59,329 nt of DNA from an uncultured Paraprevotella sp. (GCA_944321345.1 CALUKY010000017.1:1-59329), one strand, 5' to 3'. Positions 8,193-17,933 are shown, numbered from the stretch's first letter. A program made the numbers and translations. Notes: generated from the sequence alone by a model not told the origin.

Positions 8193-10323
8193 TAATTTAT
8201 CCATCTTCGGAAAACTGATTTCCGAAAATCTTTCGCTCACTGCGCGCCAGGTATGCAACACGCTGGAGTTGCTTGATTCGGGGGCTACAGTACCCTTCAT
8301 CAGCCGCTACCGAAAAGAACGTACCGGTTCGCTCGATGAGGTGCAGATTGCTGCCATTCAGGAGCAGTATGACAAACTGAAAGCCATCAGCAAACGCAAG
8401 GAAACCATCCGAACTACTATTGAAGAGCAGGGCAAACTCACTCCTGAGTTACAGGAACGCATCGAGCATTGTTGGGATGCCAACCTGCTGGAGGACCTGT
8501 ATCTGCCTTATAAGCCTAAGAAACGCACCAAGGCCGAAATAGCCCGCCAGAAGGGACTCGAACCGCTGGCACTCAAAATCATGATGCAGCGTGGCTGTAA
8601 TCTGGATACCGAAGCACAGAAATTTGTACGCGGTGAGGTAAAGGACAAGGAAGAGGCTCTTACCGGTGCTCGTGACATCATTGCCGAGCAGGTCAGCGAA
8701 AACGAGGAGGCCCGCAAACGGGTGCGCCGCGTATTTGAACGTACTGCCCTCATTACCGCCAAAGTGGTCAAGGGAAAAGAAGAAGAGGGAGACAAATTCA
8801 AAGATTACTTTGATTTTCAGGAACCGTTACGCAAATGCTCTTCACACCGTCTGTTGGCACTGCGCCGCGGTGAAGCCGAAGGTGTGCTACGTGTCAGCAT
8901 TTCACCGGCAGAAGACGAAGATTGCCTGAACCAACTGAACCGTCTGTTCGTACGTTCGAACGATGTATGCGGACGCCTGGTTTCGGAAGCAGTGGCCGAT
9001 TCTTACAAACGCTTGCTGCGCCCATCCATTGAAACGGAATTTGCAGCCGGAAGCCGTGTAAAGGCTGAAGAAGAGGCTATCCGCGTGTTTGCTGCCAATC
9101 TGAAACAGTTGCTGCTCTCTCCCCCACTCGGTCAGAAACGGGTGTTGGGTATCGACCCGGGATTCCGCACCGGTTGTAAGGTGGTTTGTCTGGACAATCA
9201 GGGCACACTGCTTCATAATGAAGCTATCTTCCCGCATGCGCCACGCAACGAATATGCGCAGGCACAACGCAAATTGGCACAGCTTGTGGAACAATATAAC
9301 ATTGAAGCCATTGCCATCGGCAACGGCACAGCAAGCCGCGAAACAGAACGTTTGGTCAAAAGCATCTCTTTCGACCGTGAGGTTCAGGCCTTCGTAGTCA
9401 GCGAGGACGGTGCTTCGGTTTATTCCGCATCGAAAATCGCACGCGATGAGTTCCCGGATTATGATGTAACGGTACGTGGAGCCGTTTCCATCGGTCGCCG
9501 TCTGATGGACCCGCTGGCAGAATTGGTCAAGATAGACCCGAAATCAATCGGTGTGGGCCAATACCAGCATGATGTAGACCAGACCAAGCTGAAGAAATCA
9601 CTCGACGGTGTAGTAGAGTTCTGTGTAAGTTCCGTAGGTGTAAACCTCAACACCGCCAGCCAGCATTTGCTGACGTATGTTGCGGGCGTAGGACCGAATC
9701 TGGCACAGAACATCATCGACTACCGCACGGAAAACGGCGCCTTCCGCTCACGAAAAGACCTGATGCACGTGAAGCGTATGGGTGCAAAAGCCTTTGAGCA
9801 GTGCGCCGGATTTCTCCGCATTCCAGATGCAACCGATCCACTGGATGCCACAGCCGTACATCCCGAACGCTATGCTTTAGTGCGCCGTATGGCTACCGAC
9901 CACAAAACTACTGTAGAGGAACTGATCCGCAACAAGACACTGCGCGAAAGCATTGATCTGAAACAATATGTTTCTGACGACTGTGGTCTGCCCACGCTGA
10001 ACGACATCATGAATGAACTGGACAAACCCGGACGTGACCCGAGAAAGGCCATAGAAGTATTCTCCTTTGCGCCGGATGTGGAAACGATTGACGACCTGAA
10101 GCCGGGAATGATTCTGCCGGGCATCGTGTCAAACATCACTAATTTCGGTTGCTTTGTAGACATCGGTGTGCACGAAAAGGGATTGGTACACATTTCTGAA
10201 ATGGCCGACCGCTATGTCAGCGACCCCAATGCCGTAGTCACCCTGCACCAACAATTGAAAGTGCGGGTGCTGAGTGTAGACAAGGCTCGCAACCGCATCG
10301 CATTATCTCTTAAAAACATTTGA
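8179..10323 (+). CDS. tex: Tex family RNA-binding transcription accessory protein
   Basis: A 714-residue protein with the standard Tex domain order: an N-terminal helical region (SRYRKERTGSLDEVQI), a YqgF/RuvC-like nuclease fold with VLGIDPGFRTGCK near residue 325, helix-hairpin-helix motifs (AGVGPNLAQNIIDYR), and a C-terminal S1 domain from about residue 640 (GCFVDIGVHEKGLVHISEMA). Tex proteins bind nucleic acids and affect transcription and stress tolerance. The start overlaps the FHA gene by 14 nt, and the HAD gene follows 5 nt after the stop. Confidence 0.93.
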   Translation: METTNNLSIFGKLISENLSLTARQVCNTLELLDSGATVPFISRYRKERTGSLDEVQIAAIQEQYDKLKAISKRKETIRTTIEEQGKLTPELQERIEHCWDANLLEDLYLPYKPKKRTKAEIARQKGLEPLALKIMMQRGCNLDTEAQKFVRGEVKDKEEALTGARDIIAEQVSENEEARKRVRRVFERTALITAKVVKGKEEEGDKFKDYFDFQEPLRKCSSHRLLALRRGEAEGVLRVSISPAEDEDCLNQLNRLFVRSNDVCGRLVSEAVADSYKRLLRPSIETEFAAGSRVKAEEEAIRVFAANLKQLLLSPPLGQKRVLGIDPGFRTGCKVVCLDNQGTLLHNEAIFPHAPRNEYAQAQRKLAQLVEQYNIEAIAIGNGTASRETERLVKSISFDREVQAFVVSEDGASVYSASKIARDEFPDYDVTVRGAVSIGRRLMDPLAELVKIDPKSIGVGQYQHDVDQTKLKKSLDGVVEFCVSSVGVNLNTASQHLLTYVAGVGPNLAQNIIDYRTENGAFRSRKDLMHVKRMGAKAFEQCAGFLRIPDATDPLDATAVHPERYALVRRMATDHKTTVEELIRNKTLRESIDLKQYVSDDCGLPTLNDIMNELDKPGRDPRKAIEVFSFAPDVETIDDLKPGMILPGIVSNITNFGCFVDIGVHEKGLVHISEMADRYVSDPNAVVTLHQQLKVRVLSVDKARNRIALSLKNI

Positions 10324-10328
10324 TTCTT

Positions 10329-11144
10329 ATGAAATATAAAATATTGGTTCTCGACCTGGACGGAACTCTGACCAACAAGAAAAAGGAAATTACCGAACAT
10401 ACACGCGAAACACTGATCCGCGCGCAGGAAGCCGGTATCAAAATCGTGCTGGCCTCCGGACGCCCCACCTACGGCATCATGCCACTGGCACGCCAACTGG
10501 AACTCGACAAGTACGAGGGATATATCCTGGCCTACAATGGCGGACAGATTATCGACTGCAAGACTGGTGAACTGATGTATGAAAATGTGCTTGATCCAGC
10601 CATATACCCTTACTTGTACGAATGTGCCAAAAGCAACGGTTTTCAGATACTGAGCTATAAGGACGAATATATTGTTTCGGAAAATGCCGAAGACCAATAT
10701 GTGCAGCATGAAGCTTTTCTGAATCGCATGGCCAGCAAAACCGTAGAGAACTTCTTGGATGTCATCAACTTTCCGGTAGCCAAGTGTCTGATTGTAGGCG
10801 ATCCGGAACCGTTGGCACAACTGGAACCGGTGATGAAGAAGGAACTGGAAAGCAAAATGAACGTATTCCGCTCCGAACCGTTCTTCTTGGAACTGGTACC
10901 TAAAGGCATTGACAAGGCTCGCTGTCTGGCCGTTCTGCTCGAAGAACTGGGTATGACTCCGGACGAAATGATGGCCTGTGGCGACGGATTCAACGACCTG
11001 TCGATGATTGAATATGCCGGTTTAGGCGTAGCCATGGCCAATGCTCAGGAAGTAGTGAAACAAGCTGCCAACTACATTACCCTCACCAACGAAGAAGACG
11101 GTGTGGCTCATGCCGTAGAAAAATTCATGTTGAATGCGGAGTAA
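10329..11144 (+). CDS. Cof-type HAD-superfamily phosphatase
   Basis: A 271-residue HAD hydrolase. Motif I is VLDLDGTLT with the two catalytic aspartates at residues 9 and 11, motif II is VLASGRP, a conserved lysine follows (PKGIDKARCL), and motif IV is MACGDGFNDLSMI. This is the Cof/YidA class of sugar-phosphate or nucleotide-associated phosphatases with a C2B cap; the substrate cannot be read from sequence. The ATG at 10329 is used because the frame upstream is only reachable through a TTG overlapping the tex stop. It ends the four-gene run and is followed by a hairpin. Confidence 0.9.
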   Translation: MKYKILVLDLDGTLTNKKKEITEHTRETLIRAQEAGIKIVLASGRPTYGIMPLARQLELDKYEGYILAYNGGQIIDCKTGELMYENVLDPAIYPYLYECAKSNGFQILSYKDEYIVSENAEDQYVQHEAFLNRMASKTVENFLDVINFPVAKCLIVGDPEPLAQLEPVMKKELESKMNVFRSEPFFLELVPKGIDKARCLAVLLEELGMTPDEMMACGDGFNDLSMIEYAGLGVAMANAQEVVKQAANYITLTNEEDGVAHAVEKFMLNAE

Positions 11145-11177
11145 TCTCTCTGTTACAGATTATTTTTCTTAAAACAT

Positions 11178-11227
11178 AAAAATTGTCTATAGTAATCTTT
11201 GAATGACTTACTATAGGCAATTTTTTA
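11178..11227 (+). terminator. Hairpin terminator after the HAD gene
   Basis: AATTGTCTATAGTAA pairs with TTACTATAGGCAATT (one mismatch) around a short loop and is followed by TTTTTT, about 35 nt after the HAD stop codon. Confidence 0.75.
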
Positions 11228-11234
11228 TATGACA

Positions 11235-11277
11235 ATAAAAAACTGTCCGCTATCAGAAAATGATACCGGACAGTTAC
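11235..11277 (-). terminator. Terminator after the 47-residue peptide
   Basis: AACTGTCCG-C-TATCA (11241-11255) pairs with TGATA-C-CGGACAGTT (11261-11275). Reading leftward, the hairpin is followed by a T-rich run (TTTTTTATT). It lies 45 nt beyond the stop of the small peptide gene, which it should terminate. Confidence 0.8.
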
Positions 11278-11319
11278 ATTTTACTCTTTAAGTATTAAAG
11301 ATACTGGAAGAACCAGATC

Positions 11320-11463
11320 TTACTCCCAAATATTCTCAAACATCTGCTCATTAACAAACTGATCACTTCCTTCTGAACCTGATACAGGCAAACTCATGGA
11401 ACAGATATCCGTTTCACAATAAGCTATAACCTCCATTTTTGGAGCCATATATTCTTTTCTCAT
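11320..11463 (-). CDS. 47-residue micropeptide, Bacteroidales KxYxxP type
   Basis: A 47-residue frame starting with ATG at 11463 and ending with TAA at 11320, short enough to be missed by most gene callers. It begins MRKEYMAPKMEVIAYC and ends in an acidic/aromatic tail (FENIWE). The start resembles the many small Bacteroidales proteins of the form M-K-K-x-Y-x-x-P-x-x-E-V, which have no assigned function. It has no signal peptide and two cysteines (C16, C21). It begins 10 nt after the stop of the 1,522-residue protein and is followed by a strong terminator, so it is likely the last cistron of that transcript. Confidence 0.6.
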   Translation of the reverse strand: MRKEYMAPKMEVIAYCETDICSMSLPVSGSEGSDQFVNEQMFENIWE

Positions 11464-11473
11464 ATTGTAATAG

Positions 11474-14400
11474 TTATTTGATTATTACTTTCTTACCGTT
11501 CACAATATATACGCCTGGAGTCTTCATATCCTTCACACGACGTCCACTCAGATCATAAATCTCTACATCATCTTTATCTAGAAGTCCATCTATACCAGTT
11601 ACGGTTGAATCGTCCCAAACCATACCACGAATCTGTTTTCCGGCAGGCAAATCCAAATAAGCTTTAAAGGCATTCAGAGAACTTCCAGAATATTTGAAGA
11701 AACCAAGTTGATTGTCTACAATCTGCAAAGTATAAGGATTTACATACTCTGCAACTGCTCTATCAACAAAAAGACCATGCAGGTCATTCTGCAACTGAAG
11801 ATTTTCCTGTCCACTGGCATCATATGGCAACTGATATTCTCCAGACATACCCTTGATGACAACTGGAACTGCCGGTGGCACGATATTACCCTCTAATGCG
11901 GTCATCTTCATATATTCACCATCGACCTTTCCGACATAAGCTACCATTCCTTCTACCAGTTTCACTGCTACAGGAAGATAAAGTGTAGCATAACCCTCAC
12001 CTTCATAATCCTGCAGTCTGATATAAAAGGAAGGAACACATTTATCAGAAATGTCCTCCACATGCCAATAAGTATCCTGCTTGTTCTGATCACTCTGTAA
12101 AGCTAAATAAACACTTTCATCATTGGATGCCAAATAGAAAGAGTCCTCAACAACGATCTGAACAACGCCTGGCACACCTGAAACCTCTATGAATTCAACA
12201 GATAAGCCTGTAGAATCTATTGCATAACCAGCACCGTTCAATTGCAAGTGTTTCATATTACCAGTCAAATGCTTGTCCTCACCATAAAAGAACGCAGATT
12301 CCTCAGCAGAAACATCTGAAGATAAAACCAAAGAGTTTTCGCTAACTGCAGAAACAAGATACTGATTTTGCAGATTTCTCAAACGATAAGTACCTGCAAC
12401 ATCTGGCAAATTCAAACGCAAGGCATTCATGGCACTCTTTAAAGATTGTAACAGAATCCAGCATTCATTATTAGTAGCCTCTGATAACTTCTCTAAAGCC
12501 TCATTATAGGAAGCCATAAAACCAACGGTATCAGTATACAATCCTACATGATCACCGATGTAGGGCAGATAAGCCTCACTCTTTTCCAAGTATCGAGCCA
12601 AAAATTCTGAATAATCCGGCTTTTGCGATGATACATACGGTAAAAATAATATTTCACGACTCGGCTCAAAACCTCTTATCTGCTCTGGTAGCAAATAAGC
12701 AAAGTTTGTTTGATTGTAAACATAATCAGAAGATTGCACTTCCAAGACATTCTCCGGCACAGGACTAAGAATATAAGATCCAATAGGAGAAGAAGCAGGC
12801 AGATAACAAGCGACCAGTCCATTAACCGTTTTTTCCGAAGCGACAACAGCATCTGAAGCGACCTGAATCTCTACAACCAAAGAATCATTGTTATCGATCA
12901 AAGCCTCATTATGTCCAGGCAAATAATAAAATGGCTCACCGGCCTCTACTTTATTATTTTCTTTTACTGACAAAACGATTCCATCTTCTTCATCTCTAGC
13001 TACCTCGTAAACAGAAACTTCCTGGCTGTAACTATCCTGAATGCATTCAAGTCCTACTGGGAAAGCATAAGATTTCAATTTACCACCAAGGACCTTCTCA
13101 TAATTGATTTTAGGGAACTTATAATCACCAACAGGCACACCTTGCTCCGTACGATCAGTAGTATAGATATCCCAACAAGAGCCACCCCCCAAATCATGAC
13201 TAGTCCACAGACCTACAAGTTGCTCTAATGTCTGCACATGCAAATAGTTTCTATTTTGCCCGCTCATATCATATCCGTTCAGAGTAAAAGTACCATATCC
13301 AATCTCGTCCAACTTAAAGGAAATAGGATTAATAGACAACTGAGTTTTTGTAACACCGTAATTTGTATTGTCAGAAACAAACAAACCGGTAGCTTTATTC
13401 TGAATCGCATAAGCAGTATCACCAACATTTACAAACCGCCAAGTAGCGTAATCCAAATCAGTAACACCGTTTGCATTCATTTCTTCTATTGTACCAACAT
13501 GTAATGCAGCTCCTTTCATCAAATCATTTTCAGGCTTTATATACAGCATGCCATGACGTACATATTTCACTTCCATTGTTTCCTGATCAACATAGCGATC
13601 CTGTTCTTTACCGGTAATGTCATAATATCTCTGGCTGGCAGCTATATGATACCAGACACCTGAGTTCTCGGTATCAGCAGCTACAATCTTACGCTGTTTG
13701 TCCTTAAAGATCTGATATGCATCCTTTAATTGCTGTGTTAAAAGTTCAACATCTTCAATGGTAAAGGACATACTCTGTTCATAATCAGAAATCGTTTTTT
13801 CTACTGATTTAACAGCTGTCATTAATTGTTCGCGATCAGCCTCAGCATAAGTTCCCGGATCCGGATAAATCTCAGTTATGTCTGCATAAGTTTCCTCGCT
13901 AACAGACATCTCATAGTCTGCCTTTATTTCTTTCAGTAACTCCTTTACTTCTGTCAAATCTGGCAACACCTGGCTATAAGCCAAATAGGCTGTATTCAAT
14001 TTTTCATATGCAGCAGATAAAATCGCAATAGGAACTTGGTCGATATTGAAAAAAAGACGCACCTCATCAAGTTCTTTCTTTAACGCATCTGCTTTTTCCT
14101 TTATATCAGCCCGATTATTCAATGCGTTCTGATTAATCTCAGCATTTTGAATATGAAATTCTCTCAAACGAGCAGCTCCCCCCTCTGATGTCCAATAAAC
14201 TCGAATATACTGATACTGCGACCCTAATATAACTACAGGCAACTGTATTTTAGAATTAAAAGAAAAATCATCATTCGGTATATTTTTTATACTTCCTGCA
14301 TATATCCAACTATTAGTATCTGTAGGATCATTTGTTACATAAAAATCAAGTTGTGTAACATTTCCTAATACATACGCACCTTCCAGTTCTACAGCAAAAC

Positions 14401-16042
14401 ATGAAACGGGTCTATTTAACTTAAATTGTAAAAAAGGAAGATCATTAGGAGCTTTCATCCATGCTGAAGACCAATATGAATAACTATTCTCATCCAATAA
14501 TCCCATATACCCGGATCCGTCAGGATTATCAGGATTCCATTCATTATGATCTGCATTGGAAGAAACGACTGTAGGATCACTATTATAATCATCTAATGTT
14601 ACCAACCAGTTTTCTGGGAGAAAATCAACTTTAGCATTCCAACCACGATTATATAGTTCTTGAGCATTTATAAACAATTGATTTAACTCAACAAATTTTC
14701 TTTCCCGATGTCCCAAACGTATAAAATCTTCAGCCAGATTCTGATCCAATGGCTCCAAATACCATGCAGATGGAGACAAACTTCCTGCATTCCATGCAGC
14801 AACAAACCCATTCGAACCATTTCCATTATAAGAATTTGTTGCGTGCATTGCATCCTTATTCTTAAGAGAAATATAAAAATCACCATTATCTAGCATATTA
14901 AGTTCCATATTATATCCTACAGAATCTAATCCTGTATGATAATAATTCGAACTTGTGTTTATTCTAGAAATATATTGCTGTGTTCCCAGATTCTTCATAC
15001 TCCAGTTACCATCCGCATCTTTTTGGAACTCCCATCCCATTGTTGGATCTTTTTCATCAGTTGTCTTCCATCTGACCTCACCTTTATTGGTGCCATACAT
15101 TGCCATTTGAACGCCTTGCGTTTCTTCAAAATTAGGATAAGCACTAACAATACGATAATAACCAGGCACCATTGGATTTACTCTTGCTGTCTGCAAAGCA
15201 TCCCAAGCATCTTGTAATCCTTGACATACTCGTTGCAACTCTTCATCAGTCCCACCTATAGTCAAAAGTTCAGAAGCCTCGTTCCGATAATAATTGAAAT
15301 CTGCTACTAAAGCCAAATCATATTGTCCTGGACCATTACCTCCTACGTAATTTAAATCTTCTACCTGTTGATATAAAAACATCAGATCATCAAAAGCAGT
15401 AGGTTTCTCACTCAGCTTAAAGATTTCCATCCACGAAGCCCAATCTGTATACATTGCGACACTTGGTTTTGTATACGCATAATTAATTGGCAAATTAATT
15501 GTTATATCCTTCAATTCATTAAAACGAGTCAGCAGAATAAAGGTATTTGCATCTGGTGTCCCAGAATAATCATAATACCCCCAGTGCATAGCCTTTTCAG
15601 AAGGAGCAATAACAAATGAAGCAGCATTCTTCCTGTCAGATGTATATACCAAATCACAAAGTATATCCAAATCTCCACCTGATACGCTTCCGCTAATACT
15701 TTGCCCAGGGCCTTCAGATACAAAATTATAGGTCACATACAAAGAATTATTCTCATTCATTAAATAATAATATGGATATCCTTCATAGGATTCTCCCGTA
15801 GCTTGTAATATGAAAGTAGCATCTGACGGTATAATATCAGGATTTTTATACCAAATCAAGCTATCCTTACTACTTGACCACAAAAAAGCTTGTCCAGCCA
15901 CATTATGTGATCCACGAATTACAATACGATCACCAGATCTTAAAGACAACGCATCAGTCACCTGATCCGAAAGGTTGATATCAGCAAAAATATTTGTTAA
16001 ACTTAAAAAGATTGAAAGAATAAATAATAACGACTTTTTCAT
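11474..16042 (-). CDS. Giant secreted protein with discoidin-like domain and T9SS-like C-terminus
   Basis: A 1,522-residue exported protein. The ATG at 16042 is chosen because a clean signal peptide follows (MKKSLLFILSIFLSLTNIFA); upstream codons add a cysteine-rich, non-signal stretch. Residues about 515-632 look like an F5/8-type C (discoidin, carbohydrate-binding) beta-sandwich, with LQFKLNRPVSCFAVEL, IRVYWTSEG and REFHIQNAEI. Helical segments with repeated charged residues follow (about 640-800, FIVAR-like). The last 75 residues, ending VEIYDLSGRRV...GVYIVNGKKVIIK, resemble the type IX secretion sorting domain. No catalytic motif was recognised. The gene has a long (about 250 nt) AT-rich leader and shares its transcript with the micropeptide. 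Function unknown; a surface adhesin or glycan-binding role is inferred. Confidence 0.7.
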   Translation of the reverse strand: MKKSLLFILSIFLSLTNIFADINLSDQVTDALSLRSGDRIVIRGSHNVAGQAFLWSSSKDSLIWYKNPDIIPSDATFILQATGESYEGYPYYYLMNENNSLYVTYNFVSEGPGQSISGSVSGGDLDILCDLVYTSDRKNAASFVIAPSEKAMHWGYYDYSGTPDANTFILLTRFNELKDITINLPINYAYTKPSVAMYTDWASWMEIFKLSEKPTAFDDLMFLYQQVEDLNYVGGNGPGQYDLALVADFNYYRNEASELLTIGGTDEELQRVCQGLQDAWDALQTARVNPMVPGYYRIVSAYPNFEETQGVQMAMYGTNKGEVRWKTTDEKDPTMGWEFQKDADGNWSMKNLGTQQYISRINTSSNYYHTGLDSVGYNMELNMLDNGDFYISLKNKDAMHATNSYNGNGSNGFVAAWNAGSLSPSAWYLEPLDQNLAEDFIRLGHRERKFVELNQLFINAQELYNRGWNAKVDFLPENWLVTLDDYNSDPTVVSSNADHNEWNPDNPDGSGYMGLLDENSYSYWSSAWMKAPNDLPFLQFKLNRPVSCFAVELEGAYVLGNVTQLDFYVTNDPTDTNSWIYAGSIKNIPNDDFSFNSKIQLPVVILGSQYQYIRVYWTSEGGAARLREFHIQNAEINQNALNNRADIKEKADALKKELDEVRLFFNIDQVPIAILSAAYEKLNTAYLAYSQVLPDLTEVKELLKEIKADYEMSVSEETYADITEIYPDPGTYAEADREQLMTAVKSVEKTISDYEQSMSFTIEDVELLTQQLKDAYQIFKDKQRKIVAADTENSGVWYHIAASQRYYDITGKEQDRYVDQETMEVKYVRHGMLYIKPENDLMKGAALHVGTIEEMNANGVTDLDYATWRFVNVGDTAYAIQNKATGLFVSDNTNYGVTKTQLSINPISFKLDEIGYGTFTLNGYDMSGQNRNYLHVQTLEQLVGLWTSHDLGGGSCWDIYTTDRTEQGVPVGDYKFPKINYEKVLGGKLKSYAFPVGLECIQDSYSQEVSVYEVARDEEDGIVLSVKENNKVEAGEPFYYLPGHNEALIDNNDSLVVEIQVASDAVVASEKTVNGLVACYLPASSPIGSYILSPVPENVLEVQSSDYVYNQTNFAYLLPEQIRGFEPSREILFLPYVSSQKPDYSEFLARYLEKSEAYLPYIGDHVGLYTDTVGFMASYNEALEKLSEATNNECWILLQSLKSAMNALRLNLPDVAGTYRLRNLQNQYLVSAVSENSLVLSSDVSAEESAFFYGEDKHLTGNMKHLQLNGAGYAIDSTGLSVEFIEVSGVPGVVQIVVEDSFYLASNDESVYLALQSDQNKQDTYWHVEDISDKCVPSFYIRLQDYEGEGYATLYLPVAVKLVEGMVAYVGKVDGEYMKMTALEGNIVPPAVPVVIKGMSGEYQLPYDASGQENLQLQNDLHGLFVDRAVAEYVNPYTLQIVDNQLGFFKYSGSSLNAFKAYLDLPAGKQIRGMVWDDSTVTGIDGLLDKDDVEIYDLSGRRVKDMKTPGVYIVNGKKVIIK

Positions 16043-16296
16043 ATGACATAGAATTAAATAGCAAGAAAAACAATTACAACTCACTAATAATTAGGAATAA
16101 ATTATCGTAAAAAGAATCTAAAAAATTATGGATAAACAAACACGATTATACAACATAAAATACAATACAGAAAAACAGGCTACCCACTCCTATCCCTGCA
16201 ATATCTCAGGAAGCATTCAATAATGCAACATATCAAATTGAAAAATGAGAATTAGCAAAAAATATTATAATATTTTTTATATTAACCTCTATTTTG
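16043..16296 (-). other. Long AT-rich leader of the giant protein gene
   Basis: About 250 nt lie between the likely transcription start and the ATG at 16042. The segment is strongly AT-rich and shows no open frame of note and no recognised riboswitch. It may simply be an untranslated leader. Confidence 0.4.
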
Positions 16297-16327
16297 CAAA
16301 TATAATATTTTACAATAAGTAATCAAA
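16297..16327 (-). promoter_or_regulatory. Promoter of the giant protein gene
   Basis: On the minus strand, TTTG (16324-16327), a 19-nt spacer, then TATATTTG (16297-16304), a full match to both Bacteroidetes boxes. Confidence 0.75.
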
Positions 16328-16500
16328 AAAAATATACATAATTTTACCTTTAGAATTTACCCCTTAGATTACGGCAAGCAGAAACAATTAAAGAAACCAC
16401 TCATTTTATGACTATTATAAGAAAAAGAAACAATTAAAAGTCTAGGTCATAAAGAACAAGCTGTATACCCGAAAAACATATTTCTCAACTAAACAACAAC

Positions 16501-16546
16501 AAATAAGGGATTTTTTTAGACAATCTCTAAAAAAAATCCCTTATTT
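16501..16546 (-). terminator. Long perfect hairpin after the CobW-like gene
   Basis: A stem of about 20 bp (AAATAAGGGATTTTTTTAGA with its complement) closes a 5-nt loop, 22 nt beyond the stop of the GTPase gene. It probably ends that transcript. The stretch between it and the giant gene promoter (16328-16500) shows no gene. Confidence 0.65.
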
Positions 16547-16567
16547 ATATAAACAAAACATCTACAT

Positions 16568-17896
16568 CTATTCCAAACAAGCATCCAGATCACGGATAAT
16601 CTGTTCCTTGTCCATGTGCTGACCGATGAACACGATTTTCTCCATACGATCGCCATACTCATCATCCCAATCGCGCATCATGCCGGGATCCTGACGCAAC
16701 AGTTCTGCCAGATCTTCTTCGGGAGCAGTGGCATACCACAGTCCGGCTTCTTTCAGGCTCTGCTGCTTTCCTGCTTGCTCAAACAGATAAGACATGTCGC
16801 GGTTCTGCATGAAATAGCACACACCTTTGGCGCGAATCACACTAGCCGGCCACTTGGCAGCCACATAATGATCAAATTTCACCAGATCGAATGCCTTGCG
16901 ACGGTAGTACACAAAGGTACTGATGCCATACTCATCCGTATGACTTCCGTGATGATGGTGATGCCCACAACAGCAACCTTCCTCATGTTCATGATCGTGA
17001 TGATGTCCGCAAGTACATTCCTCGTCATGTTCGTGATGGTGATGCCCACAGGTACACTCTTCATCATGACCGTGTTCGTGCTCATGCTCGTGGTCATGGT
17101 CGTGATGATGGTGCTCATCTGCCGTATGCGGATGGTGTGCCGCTTCTTCCTCTTCCTCAGTGGCCGGACGCTCCAACTCACGTACCCAGGCAGCAGACGT
17201 AGCTACCTGTTCGAAACCGAACATTCGGGTATTGAGAATCTTGTCGAGCTCCACATCGGCATAGTCACATGGAATGATTTCAGCTCCCGGCTGCAAGGTT
17301 TTCACGATACGGGTAATCCGCTTCAATTCTTCGGGTGCCACCTCCGATGCCTTGTTCAGCAGAATGATATTACAAAACTCGATCTGCTGGATAATCAGGT
17401 TCTCAATATCCTCGTCATCCACATCGTCGCTGGTGAGGGCATCACCGCAATTGAACTCGCTTTGCAGACGCAGCGCATCCACCACCGTAACGATACAGTC
17501 CAGACGCACCAGTCCATGCTTGGTATATTCACTGCCCATGCGCGACATGGCGGCTATGGTCTGCGCAATCGGTGCCGGCTCGCACACGCCGCTGGCCTCG
17601 ATCACGATATAATCAAAGCGGTTCATCTTCATCAGGTCGTCGATCTGCTTCATCAGATCCATCTTGAGCGAACAGCAGATACAGCCGTTCTGCAGGGCTA
17701 CCAGACTGTCGTCGCCCTGTCCTACTACTCCGCCGCGCTGAATCAGTTCGGCATCAATATTCACCTCACCGATATCGTTCACCACAACCGCAAACTTGAT
17801 TCCTTTCTCGTTGGAAAGGATATGGTTCACCAAAGTGGTCTTTCCGCTGCCCAGATATCCTGTCAGGAGCAGCACCGGAATTTCTTTCATCATCAT
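16568..17896 (-). CDS. CobW/COG0523 family GTPase with His/Cys-rich repeats
   Basis: A 442-residue G3E-family P-loop GTPase of the metal-chaperone class (CobW, YjiA, ZNG1 relatives). Walker A is GYLGSGKTT (residues 13-21), the CxCC metal motif is GCICC (71-75), and the base-recognition motif is NKAS (181-184). Residues about 254-318 form an extraordinary metal-binding linker with three cysteine modules, CTCGHHHH, CTCGHHH and CCCGHHHHH, separated by His/Glu/Asp runs. The CobW C-terminal domain follows (about 325-440). Such proteins deliver zinc or cobalt to target enzymes; the metal is not shown here. Three ATGs in a row open the gene, so the start may be 3 or 6 nt further in. Confidence 0.85.
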   Translation of the reverse strand: MMMKEIPVLLLTGYLGSGKTTLVNHILSNEKGIKFAVVVNDIGEVNIDAELIQRGGVVGQGDDSLVALQNGCICCSLKMDLMKQIDDLMKMNRFDYIVIEASGVCEPAPIAQTIAAMSRMGSEYTKHGLVRLDCIVTVVDALRLQSEFNCGDALTSDDVDDEDIENLIIQQIEFCNIILLNKASEVAPEELKRITRIVKTLQPGAEIIPCDYADVELDKILNTRMFGFEQVATSAAWVRELERPATEEEEEAAHHPHTADEHHHHDHDHEHEHEHGHDEECTCGHHHHEHDEECTCGHHHDHEHEEGCCCGHHHHHGSHTDEYGISTFVYYRRKAFDLVKFDHYVAAKWPASVIRAKGVCYFMQNRDMSYLFEQAGKQQSLKEAGLWYATAPEEDLAELLRQDPGMMRDWDDEYGDRMEKIVFIGQHMDKEQIIRDLDACLE

Positions 17897-17933
17897 GGTT
17901 GTCTTTTTTATTTTGTTTATTGTAATACTATCA

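Noticed and set aside
16940-17140. Regular short repeats considered as a CRISPR or tandem repeat array
   Set aside because: The repeats are in frame and encode the His/Cys metal-binding modules; there are no unique spacers of constant length.
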